The notes under the pieces: model-generated
The model's input: the letters and a program-made list of their open reading frames with translations, nothing else
The model's database searches: none
Told to the model about the DNA's origin: nothing
Program-made: the position numbers and the translations under genes
Part shown: positions 45,536-56,069 of the stretch, piece after piece
Layout: the number at the start of each line of letters is the position of its first letter
Numbering within the stretch: position 1 is the stretch's first letter
NCBI GenBank assembly: GCA_014529385.2
Contig: CM043958.1
Location: 80,136,025 to 80,200,024 of the forward strand
Length of the DNA stretch: 64,000 bases
DNA from: Adiantum capillus-veneris
Lineage: Eukaryota > Streptophyta > Polypodiopsida > Polypodiales > Pteridaceae
Reading direction: 5' to 3'

Positions 45536-45796
45536 AAAATACAAGTGCACAAAAGTGTAGCAGCATACCTCTTCACTACGTGTAGAGTTCTGTGTCACTA
45601 AAGCACTGCAGAACAGGAGTAAGAGGAGGATGCACAAAAAGGAGGAGCACTAGACAGTAAGAGGAGATGCGCAGTTGGGAGCACAAAAGGGATGGCTTAC
45701 TTACCATGATGGGCAGTAGAGGATGCAAAAAGAGGCAGAAGAGTGCTCATCTGGGGTAATGTTTGGCGGGGTACTGACTCTAAACTTAGAATGCTT
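45536..45796. other. Non-coding stretch with splice-like signals on the minus strand
   Basis: On the minus strand, GAG|GTAAGC (about 45797), CATG|GTAAGTAAG (about 45706) and TTCTGCAG (about 45607) resemble splice sites. No domain seen. Confidence 0.3.
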
Positions 45797-45961
45797 ACCT
45801 CGGCAAGGGTGACAACTTCACTTATGCGCATGATTACACCCAAGATTGTGGTTGATAGATCATAATGCATGGTAATCTGAGCCCATTTATTACTGGTTGT
45901 CCTTGTGAGCACAACCCACGTGCCTTTTTTGCGTGACCGTTTAGAGTCAAATGCCGATCGC
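45797..45961 (-). pseudogene. Possible histone H2B-like segment
   Basis: The minus strand reads SKRSRKKGTWVVLTRTTSNK then WAQITMHYDLSTTILGVIM. H2B has KRSRK, about 15 residues, then QVHPDTGISSKAMGIM; here KRSRK is followed after 16 residues by QITMHYDLSTTILGVI, with Q, S and G identical and several conservative positions. The frame ends in LAE|GTAAGC, a splice-donor match. The similarity is short and partial. It is reported because it lies on the same strand, 1 kb upstream of the H3-like gene. Confidence 0.22.
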
Positions 45962-46226
45962 CCTTGCAGTCTCCATCTCCATCTCCAAGTAGAAAAAACA
46001 GATCGCCCTTGCCTTTGCCTTTTCTACGCTCTTTCCCTTGGCCACCTCTTGTGACCCTGCATTGAGCGACCTCCACTGGTTTGATTTCTTTGCTGCCGTG
46101 TCACCATCACCCTTGCCTTCACCTTTTGTTCCTCTTCCTCCTGGTCACCTTCTCGTTCTTGCTCTCAGTAACCTGCAACATCACCATCCAACTCGGTGCC
46201 ATTAAATATTGCAGAGATAGGTTCTT

Positions 46227-46228
<2 letters not shown>

Positions 46229-46321
<93 letters not shown>
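46229..46321. repeat. (CT)n microsatellite
   Basis: Uninterrupted CT dinucleotides for about 92 bases. Confidence 0.95.
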
Positions 46322-46324
<3 letters not shown>

Positions 46325-46587
46325 CTTCTTGTGTGCTGTTAATTGTGTGCGCACCAAAGCCACTGTGTTACGGGGTTAGAGCACAATGGGAACAACACTC
46401 CAAGGGGCAAAGAGTGGTCGTTAGGGTAAGATTAGAAGTCTCTCACCGCATGGTTGGAATAATTAATCTGTATGTGACTGTGCGTGAGTTGTTATTCAAT
46501 GCTATGTTTGGACATAGTGAGTGAGTAGGCCTATATATCTATTACTGATAACATTAAATGGTCTCTTCTAATCCACTTGTTTTGAAT

Positions 46588-47109
46588 GGACGTGGTTATA
46601 GTGGAAATTCAACTTGGGTCAAAACCAAGAGAATAGGGTCCTTTGGAGATTCTTGGGGCCCCTATTCGCCTGGTTCTGACTCAAATGACATCACCTATTA
46701 TGACATTAGCACACGGGACATAATCAAGAGAATAGAGACCTTGAGGGATACCCGGTGCTCAATATTTGCTTGGTTATGACACCAAATACATACCAATTTT
46801 GAATAGTAGTTTTGGCTTGCTTTTTCTTTTAGTCATGGGGATCATAGTCCTGGAGGCAGACGTTGTGGGTACAACGTAAATTCAACTTGGGTCATAACCA
46901 AGTGAATAGGGCCCTTTGGAGATTCTTGGGGCCCCTATTTACCTGGTTCTGACTCAAGTGACGTCACCTATTATGACATTAGCGCATGGGACAGAACCAA
47001 GAAAATAGAGACCTTAAGGGATACTCGAGGCTCAATATTTGCTTGACAACAAATACAGAACAATTTTGAATAGTAGTTTTGGCTTGCTTTTTCTTTCAGT
47101 CATGAGGAT
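46588..47109. repeat. Two tandem 273-bp units, each with two ACCAAGC-family hairpins
   Basis: Unit 1 (about 46588-46860) and unit 2 (about 46861-47109) share AAATTCAACTTGGGTCA through TAGTTTTGGCTTGCTTTTTC. Each unit has a hairpin with arms GGGTCA.AACCAAG.GAATAGGG and CCCTATT.ACC/GCCTGGTTCTGAC, and a second one with arms CATAATCAAGAGAATAGAG / CTCAATATTTGCTTGGTTATG or diverged forms. Element C's LTR interrupts unit 2 at 47110. Confidence 0.88.
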
Positions 47110-48050
47110 TGTTGAGCCAGCAGAGGATCACACCCACATTTTTGCTCACACTCATCATTTTGTAACCATTGATTGTAATAAATGTCTTTTCGACACTGAT
47201 TTTGATTTGAGCCATGCATTAAGTAATGGGACTCAATTGAGTTTCCAGCTTGTAATCCCGAAGTAATTTCACTTGCTGATGTAATTAGTTAGAGATGTTC
47301 TCACCTCCAAGGCTGAGGTATATAAGCCAAAGTTTTTGTAACCTAAGGACATTCAGATTATTAATCAAAGTGAGTTTTTTGAGCGCCGTGACTGTGTCAG
47401 AGAGAGTGAGAGAGAGAGAGAGAGTCTTATCTACTTGCTACGCGAGCTACGGAGCCGCCATTGGAGAAGCGACACCGCCATTGTGTTAGCAACGGCGAGA
47501 GCTACGCACAGATACCAAGAGTGCGCGCTATCGGCTTCTATGTGTGGTAAGTTCCTACGAGCTTCGGTGTGAGTTTTCTTCCAACTCGTGTGTCGGAATG
47601 GAGCGTGCAGCATATCTATAGAACCACAACGAGTAGAGCTACACATTAGTACCATCGGGGTCAAGTTTCGATCACCTGTATTTTTCGGCCTGTCTTCATT
47701 CGCGTTTACCGCACGGAGTGGTTATAAGTTGATTTTGCAGTTCAAGTCTTTAGGGTGTTGTTCTTACCTAGTGTATAGACTTCCCCTTGAGTTTGAGATC
47801 GATTCAATGATTCTAGATCCTGTTTCGTATAGCATTCGTTCGTAGTACGGATTTCAGTCACTTGCGTATTTTAGAACTTAGATTTGATTTCCTTAGTAGT
47901 GATTGTCATTAGAAGGTCGAGTAGGTGATTTGACACCCACCTAGTTGTTTCCATGCGCCTGCGGGTCAAGCTCCGTCCTCGTCTGACAAATTCTGTTGTT
48001 GGTTGAGTTCTCGCTATTTAGCTTTCGCTAGCGGCGTAACCGCCTTAACA
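47110..48050 (+). repeat. Element C 5' LTR (941 bp)
   Basis: Starts TGTTGAGCCAGCAGAGG, as does 63896, and ends CGCCTTAACA two bases before the primer-binding site. Confidence 0.88.
47319..47326 (+). promoter_or_regulatory. TATA box in element C LTR
   Basis: TATATAAG within CTGAGGTATATAAGCC, about 210 bases into the LTR, is a good pol II TATA box. Transcription of the genomic RNA probably starts about 30 bases downstream. Confidence 0.6.
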
Positions 48051-48052
48051 TT

Positions 48053-48070
48053 TGGCGCCGCTGCCAGGGA
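48053..48070 (+). other. Element C primer-binding site
   Basis: TGGCGCCGCTGCCAGGGA begins two bases after the LTR end, closely matching the TGGCGCCGTTGCCGGGGA-type site common in plant Tat/Athila elements. Confidence 0.8.
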
Positions 48071-49448
48071 CGAGAGCCCTAAGTAGGTGACCTTAGACTA
48101 ATCCTACGAGGTGAGTCGTATAAACTACTTTGTATACTTTAGTTAAAAAAGATCTAGGAGTGGTGGACTCCGAAGATCTCGAGAGATACTAGGAAGTGGG
48201 GTATTCCTGGGTCTTCCGTGTTGACAGTATTTTTAGTTTAGCTTAGATTTGTTTGTTGTTTTGTTGGTGTTGAGTAGTTGTTGATAGAAGAAGAATTTGC
48301 TAGTCCGTGAGTGACAGTGGATATCTTTAAAATCACAATTACCAAACCCATTTTTATGATTAGGAATAGCTTAGGTAGGACTTCATTTGATCCTGATCTA
48401 GAGCTAGTAATCATTGGAGTATTTGCTTGATATGGTTGATTGCATGTTAGATCACTAAACCGTCGAGTTAGTAGTGAAACTTGCAATAAACAAAAGTCAG
48501 AGAAATTTTCTGTGTATCTGGGAGTTGCTGAGCACTTGAGAAAGCTTTAGGAAGGATTCTGTGCCAAAAAACTGGAAATCTGTAACTTTAGACATCATAC
48601 GCATATGATGTCTAAATGACCAAACAGAGACCAAAACATAAATTTTGACTTTACCAGAGTGTTCAAAAGGGGGGTTATACCCTAATTTCAACTTAAAACA
48701 AGAGCATTAACACTCAAAGAAACCCAAAAAGACAAGTCGGAGTCCAAGAAACGCAAAGAATAGGAAATTTTGGATTCGGATCTTGTTTTTACATTCAAAC
48801 CTGACAAAAACACTTGAAACTCAATTATAAACATTGGAGAAGGCTTAAAACCAAGAATAGTCAAAATCTGGGACAAAAGACATCATACGCGTATAATGTC
48901 TTTTAGCACATTCATTGCTTATTTTTGATATCTGACCTGACAAGATTGTTGCAAACACTGTAGAAAGCATAAATATCAAATCTTGACCCAAATTGATGAA
49001 AAAGACATCATACGCATATGATGTCTTTTACCTAATTTTGGACATATTTTGATACTTTGCCAACACAGATGCATTGTAATAGCTGTCTAGAGGATATATT
49101 TCAAGTTTCATCCCATTTGGATCACAATTGACCCAAAACAAGTCAAAAGCGAAAAATTGCCAAGAAAAGCCTAAATTAGCCATAACTTGCTCAAGCAGAG
49201 TTCAAACTGAATTTTGTGAGTGGACAGAGCATAAGGGGGCTACTGAGAGTGAGCATAACCAAAAAAGTCCAAATCTATGAAAAAAGACAAGCATAACTGC
49301 AACAATATTCTCACTTGATGAAACAGAAGTTGTCCAACTGACAAGATTAAACAATTGACCAAGTATCAATCAGTTTGGATCAATTCTGACCACAAAAACT
49401 TGGGAAAACAAATTGCCGAGACGGAAAAGTTAAAGTCCTGTAGGGGAA
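48071..49448 (+). other. Element C leader with three copies of a 24-bp palindrome
   Basis: A 1.4-kb A-rich non-coding leader. Palindromes lie at 48590-48613, 48878-48901 and 49003-49026: arm AGACATCATA, centre CGCA (or CGCG), arm TATGATGTCT (TATAATGTCT in the second copy). Copies 1 and 3 are identical. Surrounding sequence is not conserved between copies, which points to selection on, or spread of, the palindrome itself. Confidence 0.88.
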
Positions 49449-50720
49449 TTGATGAATTTGAGATCGGGCAGGAATCTCCAGAATAACCAACCAAAACAAC
49501 GGGAACAAGCAAGTGTCATATCAACCGAGGGAAGTGTGAACCAAAGTTGGGTGCAACCATTAGAGCCGACCTTTGAAGGAAGTGTTTCTGATACTTCTTT
49601 GGAGAGATCTTACGAGATTTTCACCGAACACTTGGAACACTTGAACCTGAACAACAGAGAAAATATGGCAGCAGGATCATCAAACCCTTCCGCCACAATG
49701 AAGCTATTGTTCATAAAATATCAGTACAACAATGAGCAAGGTGCCAAGATCTACAAAGATGGAATGGACCGCTATTGTGTAAAGATAGAAGAGAGACCTA
49801 GTGAGTTCAAGGACTTACTGCCTATGAGCTATAGCGGAGATAGATATCTAGATGACGAGGGCACCATGTACTTGGTAGTCCTAAACCCTAACATTGTGGA
49901 CAAGTGGGGATTGATGGGCACCAAAGCCAAAGTAGATGAAGAACTCGAGGAGAAAGCACCAATAATGAACTTCCCTGATGCGAGGTTAAGAAGAGAGAAT
50001 GAAACTACAAGGATCAACACTGATAACATCTATATGGGGCTATACAAATATAATAATGGGGAGCAAGATCTCTATTATAGATGTGAAGAACCCTACACCG
50101 GAGAGTTGACAGACCAAAAAAGACTTTATGTCTTTACCTACACAGAGGGATCGGAAGTGAAAATTGCCGCTTACGACAAGTATGGGAGGCAATACTCAAC
50201 AATGGGCAAGAAAGAATTAGAAGGATATACATACTTTGGGGGACCACTACATCAGTATTATGTTACTTCTAGCTCACAAAGACCAGCACCAACAAATGGA
50301 GTGCAAAACCCAATGACGACAGGAGGACAAAGAACTCAGGCTGCTGACTCTTTCAGTCAACCTCAGTACTCAAAGCCCGGACCAATGGGATCATTACATT
50401 CCAGAGAGTCAATGGATACGAATCGAGGTAGTGCAGTTCCAATCCCCACGTATACCACTCTAGGTCCAAGGTTCGAAGCGGAACCATCACATTTACCTCC
50501 TAGTAGTAGATTCAGGGCAGGGGAACCGACAAGGGTAACCCATGAAGTCCATGATGCTAGAGAAAGCTTTAGCCAGGACACAGGAGCAATGAGATTGGTA
50601 GCAGACCATAGACGTATGAGACCATCTCAAGTAGCCAAGTGTATGCCAAAGAAGTATGGTGGTTCAGGAGATCCGTATGCACATGTGTCACTCTTTAAGC
50701 AAGTCTTAAAAGCTGAGTAG
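49449..50720 (+). pseudogene. gag: Element C Gag N-terminal region
   Basis: The first 423 codons before a TAG at 50718. Residues about 75-270 form a folded-looking region of unknown kind (KLLFIKYQYNNEQGAKIYKD, NPNIVDKWGLMGTKAKVDEE, NIYMGLYKYNNGEQDLYYRC), followed by a Pro/Ser/Gln-rich linker. The start of the standard Gag domain is at MPKKYGGSGDPYAHVSLFKQ. The TAG falls inside this domain at LKAE-stop-ITDF and the frame continues unchanged. Gln (CAG) is the likely original codon. Confidence 0.7.
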
Positions 50721-52472
50721 ATAACCGATTTCCATACACAATACGAGGGATTTGGTCTTACTCTAGAAGGTACGGCATTGACATGGTTTCAACCACTGAA
50801 CATAGGGGGATTCCATGATATTGACCATTTGCTAAGAGAGTTTGCTGAGGAATTCTCAAAACGAGGGATTAAGCACAATACGGTCTCACAAATATATGCT
50901 TTTAAACAGAGAGAACACGAAAAAGTGAAGGAAGCTTCACTTCGCTTCAAACAATACATTGAGAGATGTCCAGTACGTGAACGACCACAAGATGACAGAC
51001 TATCTATTCTCTTTATTGAAGGATTGAGAAACGACACTCTCAAGAAGGACTTGCACTTGAAAGCTTGTACAAGTTTCGAGCAAGTAACGAGAGAAGCATT
51101 GTACTTAGTGGATAACTGTACGGTTTATGGAGAGGTGTCAGCGGATACAGATTTTACATCCAATAGCTCTTCCTCCGTAGTGAGCGAGACTACCACTAAA
51201 AAGAATGTTCAAACAACAACCACGCCAAATGTAGAGCAAATGATAGAAGAGGCACTAAAAAGGATGGCACCATACCAAAAACCATTGCCAAAACCACTGA
51301 AATGGTGTGCGATTGAACAAAAATGGACAAACCATCCAACAGAGGAGTGCTATTACAACAAAGGGTATGTAAGGGAGCATCAGTATGCACCTCCTGCTCA
51401 ATTAGCACCACCTCAGGTACATCCAGTACCTCGATACCCAACGAGAAATGTACCAGGACCTATGGGGATAGAAAGACCGCAACCGGTATTGGGACAACAA
51501 CCACCTTTACCAGGAGCAAGACCAGTGGGCATTAGATATGTACCAACCTTAGAGAATCAGGAAGAACAAGCCCTAGTGCCTGTTCAAGCCTATTATGAAG
51601 AATCTGGTGCACACATGTCTCCAACTGTGTATTATCCACCGGAAGAACCCAAACAACCAGAACCATGGGGCATGATTGGGAATGTTGGAATACCAACAGT
51701 TACAAGTGCTTCTGATGAAGAGAAATACAATTTGGATGCAAGAACATTGATGTTCATACCTCATGGACGGTTAACAGGACAAAGACCATCCTATCAACAA
51801 AGGACGAATCAAATGGGACCAAGACCAGCACTAGGACCCTGTTACAAGTGTGGAGGTGACCATCTGATGAATGTTTGTCTACATACGGAAATCATTAGAA
51901 TTAACGCTTATTGCACTGAGTGTGGGGTTACTCACTTCATTGAGGATTGTTCAAAGAATCCAAACAAAGCGCAAAAGACGACATTGAATATGCTAGAAAC
52001 TATTCCTACCAGCAGTGGGTCTGAAAATGAAACTCTGATACCAACGCAAGTTGTTACTAGAGCTCAAGCTAAGAAAACCACTAGAGAACCTGAGAATGGA
52101 AAGTTAGCGACTGAAGTGGTTAGTCAAGGACCGCGGAGTCAGAGAAACACATGGAAAGCTAGAAAAGCACGCATGAAGTTGAGAAAAGAACGTGAAGACG
52201 CTATTCTAGCTGAGGAACTAAAGCGAACTAAAGATAGATTAGAAAAACTTGAGAGTCAAAACGGGAAACGAGAGATGAGCCCGGAAAGAACGAAACAAGA
52301 AACAATGAGCTTAAGCTCAGGGGGATCAGTGCTAGTCGACAAAGTACACGAACCATTGGACGCACTGATGAGAGCTTACGAAGCTAGGTTAAAGAACAAC
52401 CAAACACAAGAACAGAGGTGGATGACATACCCAAACGCGGAATTGGAAAAGCAGAGACTTGAAATGTGCTAG
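50721..52472 (+). pseudogene. gag: Element C Gag core and two zinc knuckles
   Basis: In the same frame. The retrotransposon Gag domain continues: GTALTWFQPLNIGGFHDIDH, LLREFAEEFSKRGIK, RFKQYIERCPVRERPQDDRL. A long Pro-rich linker leads to two cysteine knuckles of an unusual CX2CX3HX4C form: CYKCGGDHLMNVC (about 51841) and CTECGVTHFIEDC (about 51915). A basic coiled-coil-like segment follows (RKARMKLRKEREDAILAEEL). TAG at 52470 ends the stretch after LEMC; the next codons RMIETAQALLEPP continue in frame. Confidence 0.8.
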
Positions 52473-53204
52473 AGAATGATCGAGACTGCACAAGCCTTAT
52501 TAGAACCACCAAGAGAAACAATGAATTGTGGAACGGAAAACCCAATTCAGCAAGAGACTATCATTTCACGGGTAGCTGAAAAGACTCCCAGTGCACAAAA
52601 GCCTGAAAATACACACAAGGATGACCGCATAGTATTGAACACAACCGATCAGGAGATAGAGAGTTTTCATCCATTCATACAGAGGTCTTACGGAAGAGAT
52701 GAGGATTACAATGAATTTTGGAAACAAGTGAGAGAGGCAAACTTTGCAAACGAGCTAAGTTGCCAAGCTAATCAGACAAATTGGGAAAAGGACATCCGGA
52801 ATCCTCCCATAGTGGAATTTGAGGCAGGATCTCAAGTGGACTTGGATCTGCAATCTTACTGGGGAGATGGGGGCTTTGTTAGAACAATGGAGAGCAAACC
52901 TCACTCACTGAATACCTTACCTTCATACTTAGAAGAATATGAAGCAAAATCCGAGATTAGAGCACTTCCCTCACGAAGAATCTCATCAGAAAAAATCATG
53001 GACTTGCAAGGATTGATAGAGATCTTGTCAACACCAGTGACATGCACTATCACTCTAGCTGAGCTTTTGAGGCTAAGACCACATATGTGGACCACTGTAG
53101 GAAAATGCTTGGAGAAATTTGGGATAAAAGACCCAACATCGAGACTGCAAGAGGGTATACAAGAGCTGAGCAAACCACAAAAGAACGCTAAGCATGTACC
53201 CTAA
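52473..53204 (+). pseudogene. Element C spacer between Gag and protease
   Basis: In-frame continuation (242 codons) ending in TAA at 53202. No enzymatic motif. It includes TITLAELLRLRPHMWTTVGK, a segment often seen ahead of the protease in plant gypsy elements, where homologues read ITLAELLRxxP. It probably links Gag to the protease. Confidence 0.6.
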
Positions 53205-53640
53205 AACAAGGTCGCAGAGTATTGCGAAGGTGAAGAGGGGAATACAACCTTACCAGTTGAATTCCAAGGAGTGAACACGATGGCAATACTAGACAGCGGA
53301 GCTGGGGTAGCCATTGCTACAAAAGAAATCTGGAAAAAATGGGGGAAACCAGCAATAAGGAAGACTAGGTTGAAACTCCAATTAGCAGATGGACACATGG
53401 AGAAACCTATGGGGTTATTAGAGAAAGTCGTAGTGACTTCTTGTGGCATTGAATACGAACATACTTTTTCTATTGTCGATTTTGGCAAGAAGAATAACTA
53501 TGATATCATACTGGGAAGACCATTCATGAGACAGTTGAAAATGGTCCAGGATTGGGGCTACGATCACATATACCTGAGAAATATGGAAACCACTACACGT
53601 GTGAACCTGAAAGACCATAGCTACAAAGATGTGAACCGAA
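53205..53640 (+). pseudogene. Element C protease (first, canonical position)
   Basis: A retropepsin-like aspartic protease that releases Gag and Pol. MAILDSGAGVAIATKEIW carries the catalytic D-S-G; YDIILGRPFMRQLKMVQDW forms the C-terminal signature. The frame is open here, though separated from Gag by TAA 53202-53204. Active-site residues are intact. It resembles the protease position of all plant gypsy elements. Confidence 0.85.
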
Positions 53641-55650
53641 CACCGGTAGAGGAGTTTGATTCAGCTACTTTGGCAGGATCTGAATTTCCAGCCTGGTTAG
53701 GTAAGCCCAAGGAGTTATGGATGTGTGGAGCCTCGAAATGTGGAAGTCTGAGGCGAGAAGAATATGTATTAGAAAGGGCTATCGAAGACGAAGCTTATAT
53801 AGGAGAACCCTTTCCAGAGGACACGCTTGAACCATTAGAATGGACACACATTCTAGCAACCCTAGATGTTTGTGCAATTCCGGATGGTCCCACAACGAAA
53901 TTTTGCGACAAGGACGGGTACGACGTGGTTCCGTACTTCATGTTGAGAACTATACTCGAAAAAGAAACTGAAAAGAACAATACACTGGAAAAGGAAGATG
54001 AAGAAGAGGTGTTTCAGGACATTCCCGATCATCCAGAGTGGGGAAATGAAGCAAACAACGAGTCAACGGACAATTCAAGCGGAAACGAAGAAACTATAAC
54101 GGATGTCCGATTTTATGATTTTCCGAACCAAACTAAACAACGCCAGAAACGCTATAGAGCAAAGAGAAAAACAAAGGGGGTTAGAACCAATCCGATGCCT
54201 AGAATAAGAGGAAAAAATCAATTCCTAATGCTAGTAAAGGCGGAAGATTGTGTTAAGGACAAGATTTTTGGAAGAATGAGAGGCAATGATCAAAAGAGCT
54301 TACGAAAAGACAAAAGAGGCTCAAGAAATCAAGTTCAAAGGAATGGAACGAAAACTGAAACAGAAAAATCAGAAAAGAACAAGCGCAACAGAGAACACAC
54401 GGAGTCCAAGTTAGAACGTAGAAACAAGTACAGAGAGCTCAAGAAAACTCTGAAAGAAGTTTGGACGACAAAAATTGAGAGTGGAGAGGACGAAAACGCC
54501 AAAATCAAGGAAAACATGGATGTTCCCTCTCACTACAGGAAATTCACAATTGAGGATAGGAAGGTGGTATTAACCCAACCTATTCGAGAGAGAAGGGAGA
54601 ACGAATCTTATGACGGACCGGAGGATGCAAAAAAAGTGGATTTAGCAGCTCCAGGTGAGACACCTAGACCGGTGTACATAGCCATAGATTTGTCTCTAGG
54701 CGAGGAAGAGAGACTTTTGAGTCTTCTCAGAGAGTACAGGGATGTGTTTGCATGGTCTTATAAGGACTTAAAGGGAGTTGACCCATCGATATGCCAACAC
54801 ACAATCCCACTAAAACAAAATGCAAAGCCTAGCAGACAGAGACCATACACATATAATGATACGTTTGCTAAGCGAATCAAAGAAGAGATAGATAAGCTAA
54901 TGGAAGCTGAATTCATATACGAGATTGAACACACCGATTGGGTATCTCCGATTGTGGTGGTACCCAAGAAGAACAAAAAACTCCGAGTGTGTGTCAACTT
55001 AAAGAAAGTGAATGCTGCAACAATCAGGGACAATTATCCCTTGCCGATAACTGATCATGTTCTAGAGCGTGTATCAGGGAAAACAGCATACTCCTTTCTT
55101 GATGGTTTTTCAGGATATAACCAGCTAGCCATAGCACCGGAAGATCAACATAAAACAGCTTTTGCAACGGAGTGGGGAATTTATGCTTATCGGGTTATGC
55201 CTTTTGGTCTAACCAATGCTCCCGCAACCTTCCAGAGGCTGATGACGCATGCTTTCAAAGAATACTTAAGGTTGTTTCTAGAAATATACATGGATGACTT
55301 ATGTGTACATTCTCTTCTGAGAGATGAGCATCTAGAACACCTAAGAAAAGTATTTGAGAAATCTAGGACATATCGCATTTGTCTCAATCCTGAGAAATGT
55401 GTGTTTATGGTCCGACAAGGCAGAATTCTAGGACATATTGTCTCACAAAACGGAATATCCACGGATTTAGAGAAGATAAAAGTTATAGTGGATATGCCTA
55501 GACCAACCAATGCGAAACAAGTACAGAGCTTTATGGGACATTGCGGTTATTATAGACGATTCATTTACATGTACGCTATAATAGGCCAACCACTTTACAG
55601 GCTAATAGTGAACTTTGAATGGACAGAGGAGTGTGAGGAATCATTCAAGA
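53641..55650 (+). pseudogene. Element C linker and reverse transcriptase
   Basis: A long charged linker (53641-54680) rich in Lys/Arg/Glu precedes RT. RT motifs: VFAWSYKDLKGVDPSICQH, FIYEIEHTDWVSPIVVVPKK, LRVCVNLKKVNAATIRDNYP, AYSFLDGFSGYNQLAI (first Asp), [28 protein letters not shown] (YMDD), and GRILGHIVSQNGISTD. All catalytic residues are intact across this stretch, so the lesions lie elsewhere in the polyprotein. Confidence 0.92.
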
Positions 55651-56069
55651 AATTGAAAGAGGCACTCATTACTGCTCCAGTCTTGAAATCACCAGATTGG
55701 GAGAAGATATTCCATGTGCATATAGATGCTTCGGCATATGCAATAGGATGCATTCTGGCTCAGCCAGAAGAAGGAAACATGGATTTTCCTATCTGTTACG
55801 CCAGTCGACAGCTCAACAATGCAGAGAAGAATTACACCACAACAGAGCGAGAAGGATTAGGAATGATATATGCTGTGAAGAAATTTCGGCATTATCTTCT
55901 AGCCAACAAGTTTGTGTTTTTTACGGATCACCAAGCCTTGCTCTACCTAGTGAATAAACCATGCAATACCGGGAGAATAGTGAGATGGTTCATTATCTTA
56001 CTGGAATTCGACTTCACGGTAGTAGTAAAGAAAGGAAAAACACATCTTAGAGCTGATCATCTTTCGTGA
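55651..56069 (+). pseudogene. Element C RNase H
   Basis: Degrades RNA in the RNA-DNA hybrid. FHVHIDASAYAIGCILAQ (Asp), YTTTEREGLGMIYAVKKF (Glu) and FVFFTDHQALLYLVNK (Asp) are intact. The domain ends at HLRADHLS followed by TGA (56067-56069), where relatives have DHLSR or DALSR; CGA to TGA restores the expected Arg. Reading frame continues with LTNGEDPIGVDDDMPDAYLF. Confidence 0.92.
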
